Assembly (NCBI GenBank): GCA_016946835.1
Contig: JACVTC010000013.1
Coordinates: 299,001-359,000, forward strand
Origin: Neocallimastix lanati (nom. inval.)
Lineage: Eukaryota; Neocallimastigomycota; Neocallimastigomycetes; Neocallimastigales; Neocallimastigaceae
Direction: 5' to 3'
Length of the DNA: 60,000 bases
Below are positions 10,421 to 20,339 of this stretch, in pieces; within the stretch, counting starts at the first letter, position 1, and each line of letters starts with the position of its first letter. The translations under genes were made by a program, and so were the position numbers. The notes under the pieces are model-generated. The model searched no databases, was not told the DNA's origin, and worked only from the letters and a program-made list of their open reading frames with translations.

Positions 10421-10815
10421 AAAGTGTGGATCAATAGTTCACTTATAATTCATAATGGAAACAAAAAATTTAAGCCTAGAAAACTTGGTCTATATAAAAT
10501 CATTAAGAAAATTTCTCCCGTTTCATATAAGTTAAATTTACCAAAAATTATCAGAATCCATCCTGTAATACATGTTTCTGAACTTGAACCATTTTATGAA
10601 GATCACTTTGGATGAAAGAAAGAACCACCACCCAGGTAATTATTGATAATTAAGAAGAATACGAAGTTGAAAAAATTTTTGATAAAAGAAAGCATTATGG
10701 TAAACCTCAATATTTTATTAAATGGAAAGGCTATCCTTTATCTGAAGCATCTTGGGAACCCAAAGTAAATTTAAATTGTCCTAAACTCATAAAAGAATTT
10801 AACAAAAATAATTAA
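10421..10815 (+). pseudogene. Chromovirus integrase C-terminus with chromodomain
   Basis: A piece open to 10615 reads PGDKVWINSSLIIHNGN, RKLGLYKIIKKISPVSYKLN and IHPVIHVSELEPFYEDHFG, the chromovirus GPY/F-type C-terminal domain. After a frame change, 10654-10815 gives a chromodomain: EEYEVEKIFDKRKHYGKPQY, FIKWKGYPLSEASWEP, ending FNKNN and TAA. Chromodomains direct integration to heterochromatin through histone H3 methyl marks. The aromatic residues expected in the cage (Y of EYEVE, W and Y of WKGY) are visible. The element as a whole is defective. Confidence 0.85.
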
Positions 10816-11105
10816 AATTAAAACTTGAAATGAGTCTTTACTTTATTATTATCAATATTACTAAATATTATTTTATATTATTAAATATTATCAATATTCA
10901 TGTATTCTTATTATATATTATATTCATGTAACTTTATTAATATCATGTAATTTTATTTTTTAAAAAAAAAGTTCGTACTATAAAATAGTTAATTATTATT
11001 ATTTTTATTTTAGTTTAGTTTAGTTTAGTTTAGTTAGCTTAATTTTAGTATAAGTTATGAATAACTGTTAGATTCGTCTGGTATTCGAATCCTGGAGGCG
11101 GACCA
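10816..11105 (+). other. Chromovirus 3' untranslated region and polypurine tract
   Basis: AT-rich sequence after the chromodomain stop includes a TTTAG run near 11010-11035 and ends with GGAGGCGGACCA at 11093-11105, directly before the LTR start TGTAAC. The guanine-rich block is the likely polypurine tract. Confidence 0.5.
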
Positions 11106-11763
11106 TGTAACGAAATCTTCAGTTAGTAAAATTAGAACCTTGGTTCAATGGTTAGTTACCTTGACCATGACTAATGCTTCATGGGTTAGACTCACACCTC
11201 AACCCATTTTGAAAAAATTAATTATTTTATTAATTATTAATGATAACTTCTTGAATATTCTTTCTGTATAAATTATAGAAAGTTAAAGATTCTTTCGGTT
11301 CGTAATTCAACTGAAATGAATTTAGATATTCTTATTTTAAAAATTATTTTATTATTTTTCTATGAGATTCAATTTCATCAATTAAAATCTATATTCTAGA
11401 AACTTTACATTATTAATTATTACAAACATATTTCTAAATATTTCTTTAAAATTATTTTTGCATATTAAAACTGTTTTTCAGTTAAAAATATAAATAGTAC
11501 GAACTTCACGAATGAAAATATTTTTCTTTGTGCTTTTATTAAACAAATAAATAAATAAATAATTAATTAAATAATTAATTAACTAGTTAAAAGTAATTCG
11601 AAATATTACAATAACTAATTAATAATAAAAAAGATAAATTTTTATATTTTAATAAAATATTAATAAAACAAATTATTTCTAATAAAACGAATTACTTAAC
11701 AAATAGTGTAAACCTATTGAGTTTTCTTCTTTCTGTGTCTCTACACCACGCCCCTCCGTTACA
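11106..11763 (+). repeat. LTR (3' LTR of the chromovirus)
   Basis: The ends form a perfect 6-bp inverted repeat, TGTAAC and GTTACA, and the 5' edge abuts a polypurine tract. The right part (about 11500-11763) recurs inverted at 42627-42925: AAGTAATTCG, the long AT-rich middle, TTTGTGCTTTTATTA, and the CCGTTACA end. Beyond 11763 the minus-strand coding of element A resumes, so the chromovirus was inserted into that element. The LTR contains two tRNA-gene-like boxes (see findings). Confidence 0.7.
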
Positions 11764-12645
11764 CATATAGATATTTTCACCTTCACACTCTCCTGATGAA
11801 TCTATATCGGGTAACCCTGGTCTTTCGCCATCATCTTGTATAACTATGGTTGTTGGTCATGTACATCTATCTTCCTGTAGATGAGGTGTCTGTCCATGAA
11901 TCTAGAACCAAATATAATCGTTCTTGGCATAGCCTCGTCTAGCCTGCATCTAGTATTAAAGTCATACCATTTGATTTTACCAGTGCACTCTTCGACCAGC
12001 TTGACTTTTATTTTACACTCTTCCTTTACTTGCGGTATCAGCACTTTATCAGCGGCAGTAGTAAACGTTAAAGGACGGTCTTCTATATTGAATCCCATCC
12101 CCTTAGCTAACTGCAGATGGATTATGTTGATCTGTGAATCTGTGATCCAGTAGCCCTTCTTTGGTACGAAGGTTGTTTATCTTAGCCTCAGGCACATATT
12201 TTTCGTACTCAGACCCATCTTGCATCAGAAGTGCTGTCTTAGGAATTAGATTATTACTGCTAGTACGAGATTCCTTATAGTAGTTTTGTTTAGTACAAAC
12301 ATCTGTTCCACTGCTGTGGTTATTTTTTTTTCGTTTGTTCTTATTGTAACTGTTTTGCTTAGTAGATCCTCTTCTACTAAAATCTCTTTTATCCTTGGAT
12401 TCTATATCCTTGGACCCATCATTCCAAGCAGGGCCATGATAACTATTTTCCTCTCGCTGTTATACTCATATCACTCCAAGTATTCGTCCTTTTAATCCAT
12501 GGGGAAAGTATCGCATCTTCTTAAGCATGCTACATAATCTTCTAAGGTTTGTTTTCGGTAGCTAGGTCATAGAAGTCTTCTCGAACTGAGGGTCTTACTT
12601 GTTATACAAGGAGTAAATGTTTAGTTTCATCCGACAGTTGCAGGA
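11764..12645 (-). pseudogene. Element A: Gag C-terminus and protease region, frameshifted
   Basis: Reading leftwards from 12645, several short frames continue the Gag of 13103-12648. These are followed by a Ser/Lys/Asn-rich linker and a retropepsin-like region whose clearest part is the open frame 12098-11844. That frame begins MGFNIEDRPLTFTTAADKV and includes DEAMPRTIIFGSRFMDRHLI. No clear Asp-Ser/Thr-Gly box was found in it, so the protease call rests on position and general shape. An acidic tail follows up to the chromovirus edge at 11763. Composition is markedly richer in G and C than the window average. Confidence 0.55.
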
Positions 12646-12647
12646 TT

Positions 12648-13103
12648 CTACTTAGTCGGTTGAATTCTGAGAGGTATTGGTAGACTTTTCTTTTTTTTCT
12701 CCATCCTCAATACCATCTGTTTATGGGTGCTGATCATTATATTTCTAAATTCTTCCATTTGCTTATTCAGCAAGGCAGTAATTTCCATAGCTCTAATATT
12801 GTTATTTTTAATTGAACTCTCCCCTTGCGTAGTTTCTGGTTTACTAGCTTCTGATGTGCTTGCTTCTGGCTTGCTAGCTTCAAGTTTACTAGCCTCAGGC
12901 GTAGCGGCTGGTTTGGATTTTGATGCAGCTGGCTTCTCAGGAGTACTGGTTGTTTTCTTATCTCCTGTATTCTGGCGTCGAGCTAGAGGAGCTTCAGCAC
13001 GATTTTCTGCGACCACACTACTCACCGAACTCTTTAAGGAACCACTCCTTGTGGTTTTCCTAGTGTTATCGGGTGCTTTGGTGTTTTTGTTCTTTTTATC
13101 CAT
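12648..13103 (-). pseudogene. Element A: Gag N-terminal domain
   Basis: An open frame of 151 residues starts MDKKNKNTKAPDNTRK. It continues with a basic, Ser/Thr-rich arm, a Pro/Glu/Ala/Ser repeat (EASK and EASKPEAS units around residues 70-90), and a helical segment ALLNKQMEEFRNIMIS. This matches the usual start of chromovirus/sushi-type Gag: a disordered arm, then a coiled-coil helix. It precedes the Gag C-terminal and protease remnants on the same strand. The frame is open but the downstream part is broken, so the element is inactive. Confidence 0.6.
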
Positions 13104-13205
13104 TTACTTTCGATATTAATTTATTTAACTTATATTAATATATTCGCTTAATTAATATTTATCTAATTAATTATAGATCTGTTCACTTATTTAAATTTAT
13201 TTAGC

Positions 13206-13864
13206 TGATATCTATTTGTTCACTTAATTTTTTTAAGTATAAATAATAAAAATAATAAAAGAAATAAAATATAAAATTAAAAAAAATATTTTTTTGAAAA
13301 ATTAAATGTATAAAAATTAATAATTTAAATAAATTATTATTTAAAATTTTTTCTTTCACTTTGATAAGGTTCAGTTAAGAAATTAACTTTATACACTTAA
13401 AGAGAGGTTTTAAGTATAGTTTTCTTTTAAGAACTTTTTATTTATTTATTATATATTTTTTGAACTATTTAGCTCCTTGAGCAATTAAACATTTTTTGTA
13501 CTATTTATACTTTATCTTAATTATAAATTTTATATTATTATAACATATGATTTTTTACTATGAAATATATAAATTATATTAAGGAGTAAATATCAGGTGT
13601 TATAATAATATTCTCTAATAAAATTCCTATTCTTAATAAATGTTATAAAATTACTATTTTTCTATATGAACTATAATAAAATATTTCCTAAATTCTAATT
13701 AATATATTTTTCATATTTACTATTTATCTATTTGTTTTACATTAATTTCTTACATTTTGTATTCATTAATTTCATTTAATACGTAATTATTATTTACATT
13801 TATATTTTATAATTATTTTATGATATTTTTACACATTTTCTTATTTTATTATCATTTCATATCA
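13206..13864 (-). repeat. Probable 3' LTR of the 1184-residue gypsy pol element
   Basis: On the minus strand this starts TGATATGAAATGATAA right after a polypurine tract. The start resembles the LTR start TGATATAAAATGAAATATTC of the element at 51871. It ends at ATATCA (13206-13211 read on the minus strand), giving 6-bp inverted ends, TGATAT/ATATCA, like that element. A TATA-like AAGTATAAATAGTAC lies inside (about 13500-13515, minus strand). The left edge is less certain than the right. Confidence 0.55.
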
Positions 13865-13880
13865 TTTCTCCCTCCTATAA
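13865..13880 (-). other. Polypurine tract of the gypsy pol element
   Basis: On the minus strand ATAGGAGGGAGAAA lies between the pol stop and the LTR start TGATATG. It is the standard plus-strand primer position and supports the LTR edge at 13864. Confidence 0.65.
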
Positions 13881-13886
13881 CACAAC

Positions 13887-16800
13887 TTACTCTAAAGTTG
13901 TCTTATATTTTTGAACATTTTTAAGATGAACAGGTCTTTCAAGAACTAAACCTGTATCTGGGTCCGCTAGTTTTACCGCATTAAAATGTTTTCCAATAAC
14001 CTTATAAGGGCCTACAAAATATGGATCTAATTTAAATCTACTGAAATTTTGTACTTTTACCAGATCATTTTTCCTAATAGTATTTTGTTTATTATTTCTA
14101 AAGTTTTCATTCCTTTCTTCTTCCCATTTCTTATTAGTTTTTTTCATATTTTGGCTTGCTTCTAAAACCCATTTATAATGATTGCAAAATTTTTCCAATA
14201 ATTTTTCTTCATTTGTGGCTTGTACATTAGATGTTGGTAATGTTGTGGCTAATTCGAATGGTTGTTGGTCAATTCTTCCATATACCAACTCAAAACTGGA
14301 ATGTTTGGTGGCTGTATTCCTGGAAGTTCTTAGAGCCCATAAAGCAGATGGTAACACTATATCCCAATCTTTTTCCTTTTGACCTAAAAGGCGTAAATAT
14401 TTCCCAATTTCCCTATTTCTATTTTCCGTCATACCATTAGTTTCTGGATGATATGTAGTTGAAAAATGAATGTATACATCATATAAGTCCAAAAATATTC
14501 TTGTTAATTCTGAATTAAATTGTGGACCGTTATCTGTAGTTACTACTTGTGGCGTGCCATGTCTTGCAAATACTCTACTTAAGAAATATATTACATCTTT
14601 TGAAGTGACAGTAGCCAAAGGCTCTGCTTCTACCCACTTAGTGAAATAATCAACTATCACTATGATATATTGATTATTTCTTTCAGTAATAGGTAATGGG
14701 CCAATAATGTCCATGCCTAAATGTATGAAAGGACCCTCGACTGGAGTGGCGTAGCGTTCTGTGGCGTCAACAGATTTATTATTTTTACATAATTGGCATT
14801 TAGAGCATAATTGAATGGTTGCTTTAACATCATTACTCATACCTTTCCAGTAGTAGTGTCTCTTTAATCGTTGATACGTCTTGTCAAAACCCTCATGACC
14901 AATCTTGTGGGCTTCCCAGATAAGCTTTATTCTTTCTTCATATTCTTCTACAATTCTTCGGTAAGTTCCATTATCTCTGAAATATTTCTTATTATCAATT
15001 TCAAATATTTTATCTTTGATAAATTTCTTTAAGAATTCAGTGTTTTCTTCATCATTTTCTTCTAAATTTAATGAATTTATTACTGTATCATCATCTATAT
15101 TAATAATTGTATGAGATACTAAAGGAGTCACATGATCATTCAAAGAATCAAAAATTTTTTTATAATTTAATGTATTTAAATTTTTTATGTTTTGACATTT
15201 ATTATGATAGTTCTCGACTTCATACCACATTGTATATACTACATCTTTACGTGTCGGTTTCCTTCCAGAATGGATATTTAAACTTTCTAAGATATTACTA
15301 AAATCAAGGTTTGTATATTTTGGTTTATTATTATCTAAAATATTCGATAAATTATTAATACAATTCATATCTGAAGCGCACGTTTCCTCCGTCAATCCAC
15401 TTGCAACATTATATATCATAGTGACTTTACTATTATTTTCTTCAATAATAGGAAGTAATCTTGAAAGAGAATCAGCCAAAGCATTCTTTTTCCCTGGTTC
15501 ATATTTTACGATAACTTTTAACATGCTTAAATCAATGCACCAACGAGCGTGACGTGCATTGTTTGGTTCTTTATTATTAAATAAACCGACTAAAGGTTTG
15601 TGGTCGGTATATACGATAGTTTCATAAGGATTACCTTCAATATAAAATTTGAATTGCTTAACACAGTAATGAACAGCTGTACCTTCCAAATCTGTTATGC
15701 TATAGTTTCTCTCAGCTCTAGATAATGAACGACTTACAAAGTGGATTGGACGTTCTAATTCACCAGCCACTTGTAGTAGAACGCCACCCAAACCTTTTTT
15801 TGATGCATCTGTTCTAATAAAGAATTGTTTAGTATAGTCTGGAAACATTAATATTGGGGCTTTAATTAAACACTCTTTCAATTTATTAAAACTAGTAGTT
15901 TCTTCTTTGCTAATATTAAAAGTTATACCTTTACGTAGTAATTTAGTAAGTGGTGCAGCAACTTGTGCAAATTGATTTATGAATTTACGATAGTAACCAA
16001 TTGCACCTAAAAACGACTTAAGTTCTGAAACATTATTAGGAATTACCCAATTTTTTATTGCCATAACCTTTTTATCATCGGTTTTAAGTCCTTCCTTAGA
16101 TATCACGTGACCTAACACATGTACCTCCTCCCTCATAAATTGACATTTTTCAATGTTAATTTTTAAATTAAATTTTTCGAAAATATCCAGAACTAAAATT
16201 AAATGTTTCACGTGTTCTTCAGGAGTTTTAGAAAAAATTAATACATCATCTATAAAAACATATACACAAACGCCTATTAAGTCAAATAAAATTTTATTCA
16301 TTTCCCTTTGGAACGTAGCAGGAGCGTTACACAGACCAAATGGCATTACCTTGAATACAAAATTGCCATATTTAGTGGTGAAACAGGTTTTATCCACACT
16401 GTCATCATCCAATAAAATTTGATGATAACCAGAAAATAGATCCAAAGTAGAAAAAATTTCCGCTCCTCCAAGGTTATCAAATATTTCGTCAATATAAGGC
16501 AGGGAATAAGAATCCGGAACTGTAATATCATTAAGTTTTCTATAGTCCACACAAAAACGCCAATCATTAGAATTGTTTTTGGGGACTAATACTACTGGAA
16601 ATGACCATTCAGAAGATGAAGGTATTATTATTCTTTTATTAATCATGTCCTTAATATGGTCTTTAATAATAGCTGATTTGACATTATTAGTACGATAATA
16701 TCGTAGCTTAATAGGGGCAACACCCTCCTTAATTTTAATATGATGGGGTCCCAAGCTAGAAGGGGTCAAATCATTAGTTGAGGTAGCAATAATAACTATA

Positions 16801-17441
16801 TGGTCTTCTAAAATAGATGTGATTAAATCTACATATTTTCCATCCACGTGATCTAACATACGGTCGCTATGAATAAATTCACTTGGGGTCATCTTATCCT
16901 TAACTTTTGTGGCGTAGCAGTGTAAATTATTATTTTCATTTACATCATCAATTTTTTTTACAAAACAAGCAATCTTTTCTGAGTCCAAATCAGAAATAGT
17001 ATCACACACGTATTGACAAGAAGAGTCTTCATTAATGAAAAATAAAGCTTTTAATGGAGGTATAACAAAGAAGTTGTATTGGGCTTGCGTATAGTAACCA
17101 ACTAAAATATCAAAATAGGCATCATCGTTTTCTATAATCCTAAAGGCGGTTTCGAATTCCAAAAATCCTATTTTTACGGGTAAGAATACTAATTGACCTT
17201 GAGAGGGTTCTCCTGTAGAGAGAGCTTGTAATATTCTACCTCTACTGATACCGGCTGAAATATATTCTCCAGGTAGAGAATTAAAGAATCTGGAGGAAAC
17301 AATATTAAGGTTACTACCCGAGTCTACAAGTAGTCGACACGTGACATCATCCACCGTGGCTGGAACAATAGCAATATCATCTTTCCTTACTTCCCTACTT
17401 TTACTAATATAATCATGGTCAACATTATTAACCATAGTCAT
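13887..17441 (-). CDS. Ty3/gypsy Pol polyprotein (protease-RT-RNase H-integrase), uninterrupted
   Basis: The frame is open for 1184 residues. Protease: LLVDSGSNLNIV with catalytic Asp at about residue 40. RT: DWRFCVDYRKLND, FSGYHQILL, MPFGLCNAPATFQR and the catalytic YVFIDDVLIFS near residue 396. RNase H: FIRTDASKKGLGGVLLQ near 544, and TDHKPL. Integrase: zinc domain HKIGHEG...CSKCQLC near 845-895; core Asp in GMDIIGPLP, Asp in VTTDNGPQF, Glu in NGMTENRNRE; C-terminal FSRFKLDPYFVGPYKVI. No chromodomain is present. The first Met shown is probably not a true start; Pol is normally made by frameshift from Gag. No gag, 5' LTR or primer site lies upstream, so the copy appears 5'-truncated although its catalytic domains look functional. 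It is the best template here for reading the decayed relatives. Confidence 0.95.
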   Translation of the reverse strand: MTMVNNVDHDYISKSREVRKDDIAIVPATVDDVTCRLLVDSGSNLNIVSSRFFNSLPGEYISAGISRGRILQALSTGEPSQGQLVFLPVKIGFLEFETAFRIIENDDAYFDILVGYYTQAQYNFFVIPPLKALFFINEDSSCQYVCDTISDLDSEKIACFVKKIDDVNENNNLHCYATKVKDKMTPSEFIHSDRMLDHVDGKYVDLITSILEDHIVIIATSTNDLTPSSLGPHHIKIKEGVAPIKLRYYRTNNVKSAIIKDHIKDMINKRIIIPSSSEWSFPVVLVPKNNSNDWRFCVDYRKLNDITVPDSYSLPYIDEIFDNLGGAEIFSTLDLFSGYHQILLDDDSVDKTCFTTKYGNFVFKVMPFGLCNAPATFQREMNKILFDLIGVCVYVFIDDVLIFSKTPEEHVKHLILVLDIFEKFNLKINIEKCQFMREEVHVLGHVISKEGLKTDDKKVMAIKNWVIPNNVSELKSFLGAIGYYRKFINQFAQVAAPLTKLLRKGITFNISKEETTSFNKLKECLIKAPILMFPDYTKQFFIRTDASKKGLGGVLLQVAGELERPIHFVSRSLSRAERNYSITDLEGTAVHYCVKQFKFYIEGNPYETIVYTDHKPLVGLFNNKEPNNARHARWCIDLSMLKVIVKYEPGKKNALADSLSRLLPIIEENNSKVTMIYNVASGLTEETCASDMNCINNLSNILDNNKPKYTNLDFSNILESLNIHSGRKPTRKDVVYTMWYEVENYHNKCQNIKNLNTLNYKKIFDSLNDHVTPLVSHTIINIDDDTVINSLNLEENDEENTEFLKKFIKDKIFEIDNKKYFRDNGTYRRIVEEYEERIKLIWEAHKIGHEGFDKTYQRLKRHYYWKGMSNDVKATIQLCSKCQLCKNNKSVDATERYATPVEGPFIHLGMDIIGPLPITERNNQYIIVIVDYFTKWVEAEPLATVTSKDVIYFLSRVFARHGTPQVVTTDNGPQFNSELTRIFLDLYDVYIHFSTTYHPETNGMTENRNREIGKYLRLLGQKEKDWDIVLPSALWALRTSRNTATKHSSFELVYGRIDQQPFELATTLPTSNVQATNEEKLLEKFCNHYKWVLEASQNMKKTNKKWEEERNENFRNNKQNTIRKNDLVKVQNFSRFKLDPYFVGPYKVIGKHFNAVKLADPDTGLVLERPVHLKNVQKYKTTLE

Positions 17442-17872
17442 TTGAACATCTAAGTTATTAAGGGCACTTACAATATTGGTACCAAAAATTTTAAATTTTT
17501 AATTTAAATGTTTTATAATTATTAATAAATAAAATTTCGGATATACGAAATTTTTATAAATCTAAATTTTTAAATTATTAAACAAAATTTTAATTTAAAG
17601 CGGAAAAAAAATTTTTTAACAATACTTCGTGGCTTGTTCATATTGTATTGTGGCGTAAAATTTTTCTAAAATGTAAACAAAGAAAAGTAAACAAAGAAAA
17701 GTAAACAAAGAAAAGTAAACAAAGAAAATAAATAACCTTTAATCTAATATTAAAAGTTCTAAAATTTAATGTTTTTAATTTAATAAGCTATACTATTTTA
17801 TTATTAAATTATTACTTAGCGTTTGCTTTTAATTTATTTATTATCGGTTATTCACTTATATAGCGTTACTAT
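17442..17872. other. AT-rich sequence upstream of gypsy pol
   Basis: No Gag is encoded in the 430 bases between the start of the pol frame and the next LTR. The pol frame has a stop 8 codons before its GTN-rich lead-in. The stretch holds a four-copy 14-bp tandem repeat. It probably contains the 5' breakpoint of the pol element and part of the leader of element A. Confidence 0.45.
17673..17728 (+). repeat. 14-bp tandem repeat, four exact copies
   Basis: GTAAACAAAGAAAA is repeated four times without change. On the minus strand it reads as TTTTCTTTGTTTAC, a polypyrimidine-like repeat. GTAAACA is also a forkhead-type core, but there is no gene context to support binding. Confidence 0.9.
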
Positions 17873-18416
17873 TGTAAAAGGTCGGTTTAATGTTACTAAA
17901 ATAATGAAATAACAGATTAAACAAAGACTAAGATAACTTCACACCTCTCTATTCGAGTTGCTAAAATAAACACTAAAATTAACTATAAATTATTTAATTT
18001 AAACACTTAAGAATATAGCGCAGCACTTTATAACTCTATTCGTTATTAGTTACTTACACTAAGATACTTTATTTTAATAATTAATTTTTATTTATTAATA
18101 TTAATATTTATTGTAACAATTTACGTTAATAGTAACGTTAGTGCGTTACAGATACAAGTGAAATTATTTTTATACATGTAAATAAATTAATGATTTGTAA
18201 TTAAATTAATTTATCATGATTTACTAATCAATTAATAAAACTCTATGTAACTAAATAACTATTAATAAAATAAACTATAAAATAATAAAATTTAATGTAC
18301 GAAATTTAAGTAAAGACTTTATTTGATTAGCTAGAATTTTTTAACTGTCTATAGACACGTTACGTAACCAAAGAACTATCATTGGATAGGCTTAATGTTA
18401 CCATGTATCTGTTATA
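17873..18416 (-). repeat. LTR (5' LTR of element A)
   Basis: This is the second copy of the LTR at 7361-7875, in the same orientation and about 544 bp long. It shares the TGTAAAAGGTCGGTTTAATG start and a CTGTTATA end (CTGTTACA in the other copy). The two copies differ by several indels, so the insertion is not recent. Everything from 7.4 to 18.4 kb lies between them, including two later insertions. Confidence 0.75.
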
Positions 18417-19120
18417 GAAATTCTTGGTGCGATGCACCCATAAAAATATAAAATTCTGATTGAAGAATATGATATTATAAAATAGTTAAATAGATTAGAT
18501 TATTAATAAATTATTTTAAAAAATTATTTCATTAATTAAAAAGTTAATTAAATATATTTAGGATGTATATATTAAAATAGATTTATGTAAAAAAAATAAT
18601 AATAAATAATAATAATAATGATAATAATAATTAGAGATAGAGGAGATTATAATTAGGAGATAAATAATATTTCAAGAACAGCGTTAGGATTAAAAATAAT
18701 AGAGTAATAAAAGAGAAAACTAATAATTTAATATCCTATATTATTGAAATATAGAATTTTAGAATAATAATACATAGAATATTTTATTGTATTTATAAAA
18801 AAAAAAGTTCTTAAAAATTTTTATAAGAAAAGAATAAATAAAATATCTTAATAATAATAAGAAATAAAAGTTATTAAATTTTGGAGTTTATTCATTCTAG
18901 AATAATTTATTTTAACAAGTGTAGTGTCAAAAAGCCCAAGGTATAATACCACGTACCAATCTTAGATTCGTTACATCAATTAGTAATTTCTGAAAAGGCA
19001 TTCGTTCTTTCTTTCATCCTTCCTTATAAGTGACCATAGGAACATAACTATTACCAATAGTGCATTTAACATTTAAAAAAAAAAGTAGTAATGCTAACAG
19101 AAATGATATATTTATTTATA
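18417..19120. other. AT-rich sequence without a recognised gene
   Basis: No coding frame of note. A small perfect hairpin GGTGCGATGCACC sits at about 18426-18438, next to the LTR edge. Around 18910-19060 the sequence is less AT-rich and may be an eroded coding piece, but I cannot identify it. Confidence 0.4.
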
Positions 19121-19129
19121 TTCAAAGGA

Positions 19130-19480
19130 ATTTGGAGAAAAGGATCAAGAACAATGTACACTTATACTAAGATCTCACATACTCAGGTATGTTTTGGATC
19201 AGTTTTACATAAAAATTGTATTATAGTGACAGAGAAATGGGTTATTATTTGAAAGAACATTAAGATATTGGCTATTACCGATCGTATACAGATAGGTTTT
19301 AAAAATTTCATTAAAGTATCTAATACCATCACTTTTTTTCAGCATTCCATCCATTAATGTTCCAAATGACACAAAGATTAAAGAACTGAGTAGACGGTGA
19401 GTAAACACTACTAGATAGAAAATCTTTCATCATTGGTTTAGTTTCAATGGAAGAAAATTTATTGTTAAATTTTGTAACAT
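19130..19480 (-). pseudogene. LINE-type endonuclease-like remnant, frameshifted
   Basis: Read leftwards from about 19440, the frames give a short lead and then WNINGWN, followed by SDGIRYFNEIFK. After a frame change come IGNSQYLNVLSNNNPF and a TDPKHT-like stretch. The WNxNGW pattern, with a Lys-rich residue block a few positions on, is typical of the start of APE-type endonuclease domains in non-LTR retrotransposons. At least two frame changes and a stop are needed to follow it, so it is a fossil. I am moderately sure of the family. No RT domain was found next to it. Confidence 0.4.
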
Positions 19481-20339
19481 AACAGAAAGTTCGAATTTTG
19501 TTGGTTTTGATCTAATAAATTTTTACAGATAGGAAGGCATTGAGTGAGAATTAATAAAATATTTTAGATAAAAAGTGAGTTTATTATAGCTTATCCTTAA
19601 AATGAAGATATAAAAGTTGAATAAGTTATTTGTATATTCTGTTAAAAGGAATAATTTTTTCTTTTTTATCTTTTGAATAATTGCTTTTCTTTTCAATTAA
19701 TAAAGCTCTTTAAAATGTAAAAAAATTTTCTGTTGAATAATCATATATTAGTTAAAAGTAAATGAAAAAAAAAATGAATGTTAGTAATGAAAAACTATAA
19801 AAAGATTCCCATCCGTAAAAATAATGTTTAAAACACAAGCTTTGGAGTGAATCAATCGCCTACGTTTCCATTTTATAATAGCTACATGAGAGTTTAAATA
19901 AATACTTTAAAAAAATACATATACAGAATAATGCCAAAGTTTAAAAAAAATACAATAGATTCATTACAATGGATAATACGTAGAAACTACAAGATATTAT
20001 TAATTATACAACTTCAATGTTACTACATATCCAGTTTAAAACAATATAAAACATCAGGTTCACGGTTCACTTTAGAAAGGATAACCATCGATTATCACCA
20101 GAATAACAGAAAAATTGTAATTAATACACCTGATATAGGCTATTCCTTTTCCATCAACCCATCACGGACCTAGAAAAACAGTCCATATCATTGGGGTGAA
20201 GTAAAATAATTATATAAAAATTATTTCATTTGATAATATATTAAAACAATAAAGTACATTTTTCTTTAATAATTATTAGAATGATACTCTAAAAAAAAAA
20301 AAAAAAAAAAAATAACTTATTTTTTTTTTTAACGGCAAC
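19481..20339. other. No confident gene
   Basis: An 80-codon plus-strand frame at 19931-20173 has no recognisable motif, and no splice partners were found. The rest is AT-rich with a poly-A run at about 20292-20311. I see nothing supportable. Confidence 0.35.

Noticed and set aside
11131-11210. A functional tRNA gene.
   Set aside because: A- and B-box-like words are present, but I could not pair an acceptor stem or a proper anticodon stem.
12727-13119. Plus-strand frame of 130 codons with hydrophobic runs.
   Set aside because: It is the antisense shadow of the element A Gag (13103-12648), whose repeat structure and position are better supported.
19931-20173. An 80-codon plus-strand frame (MPKFKKNTID...).
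   Set aside because: No domain, splice partner or neighbour supports it. It is slightly less AT-rich than average, but that alone is not enough.
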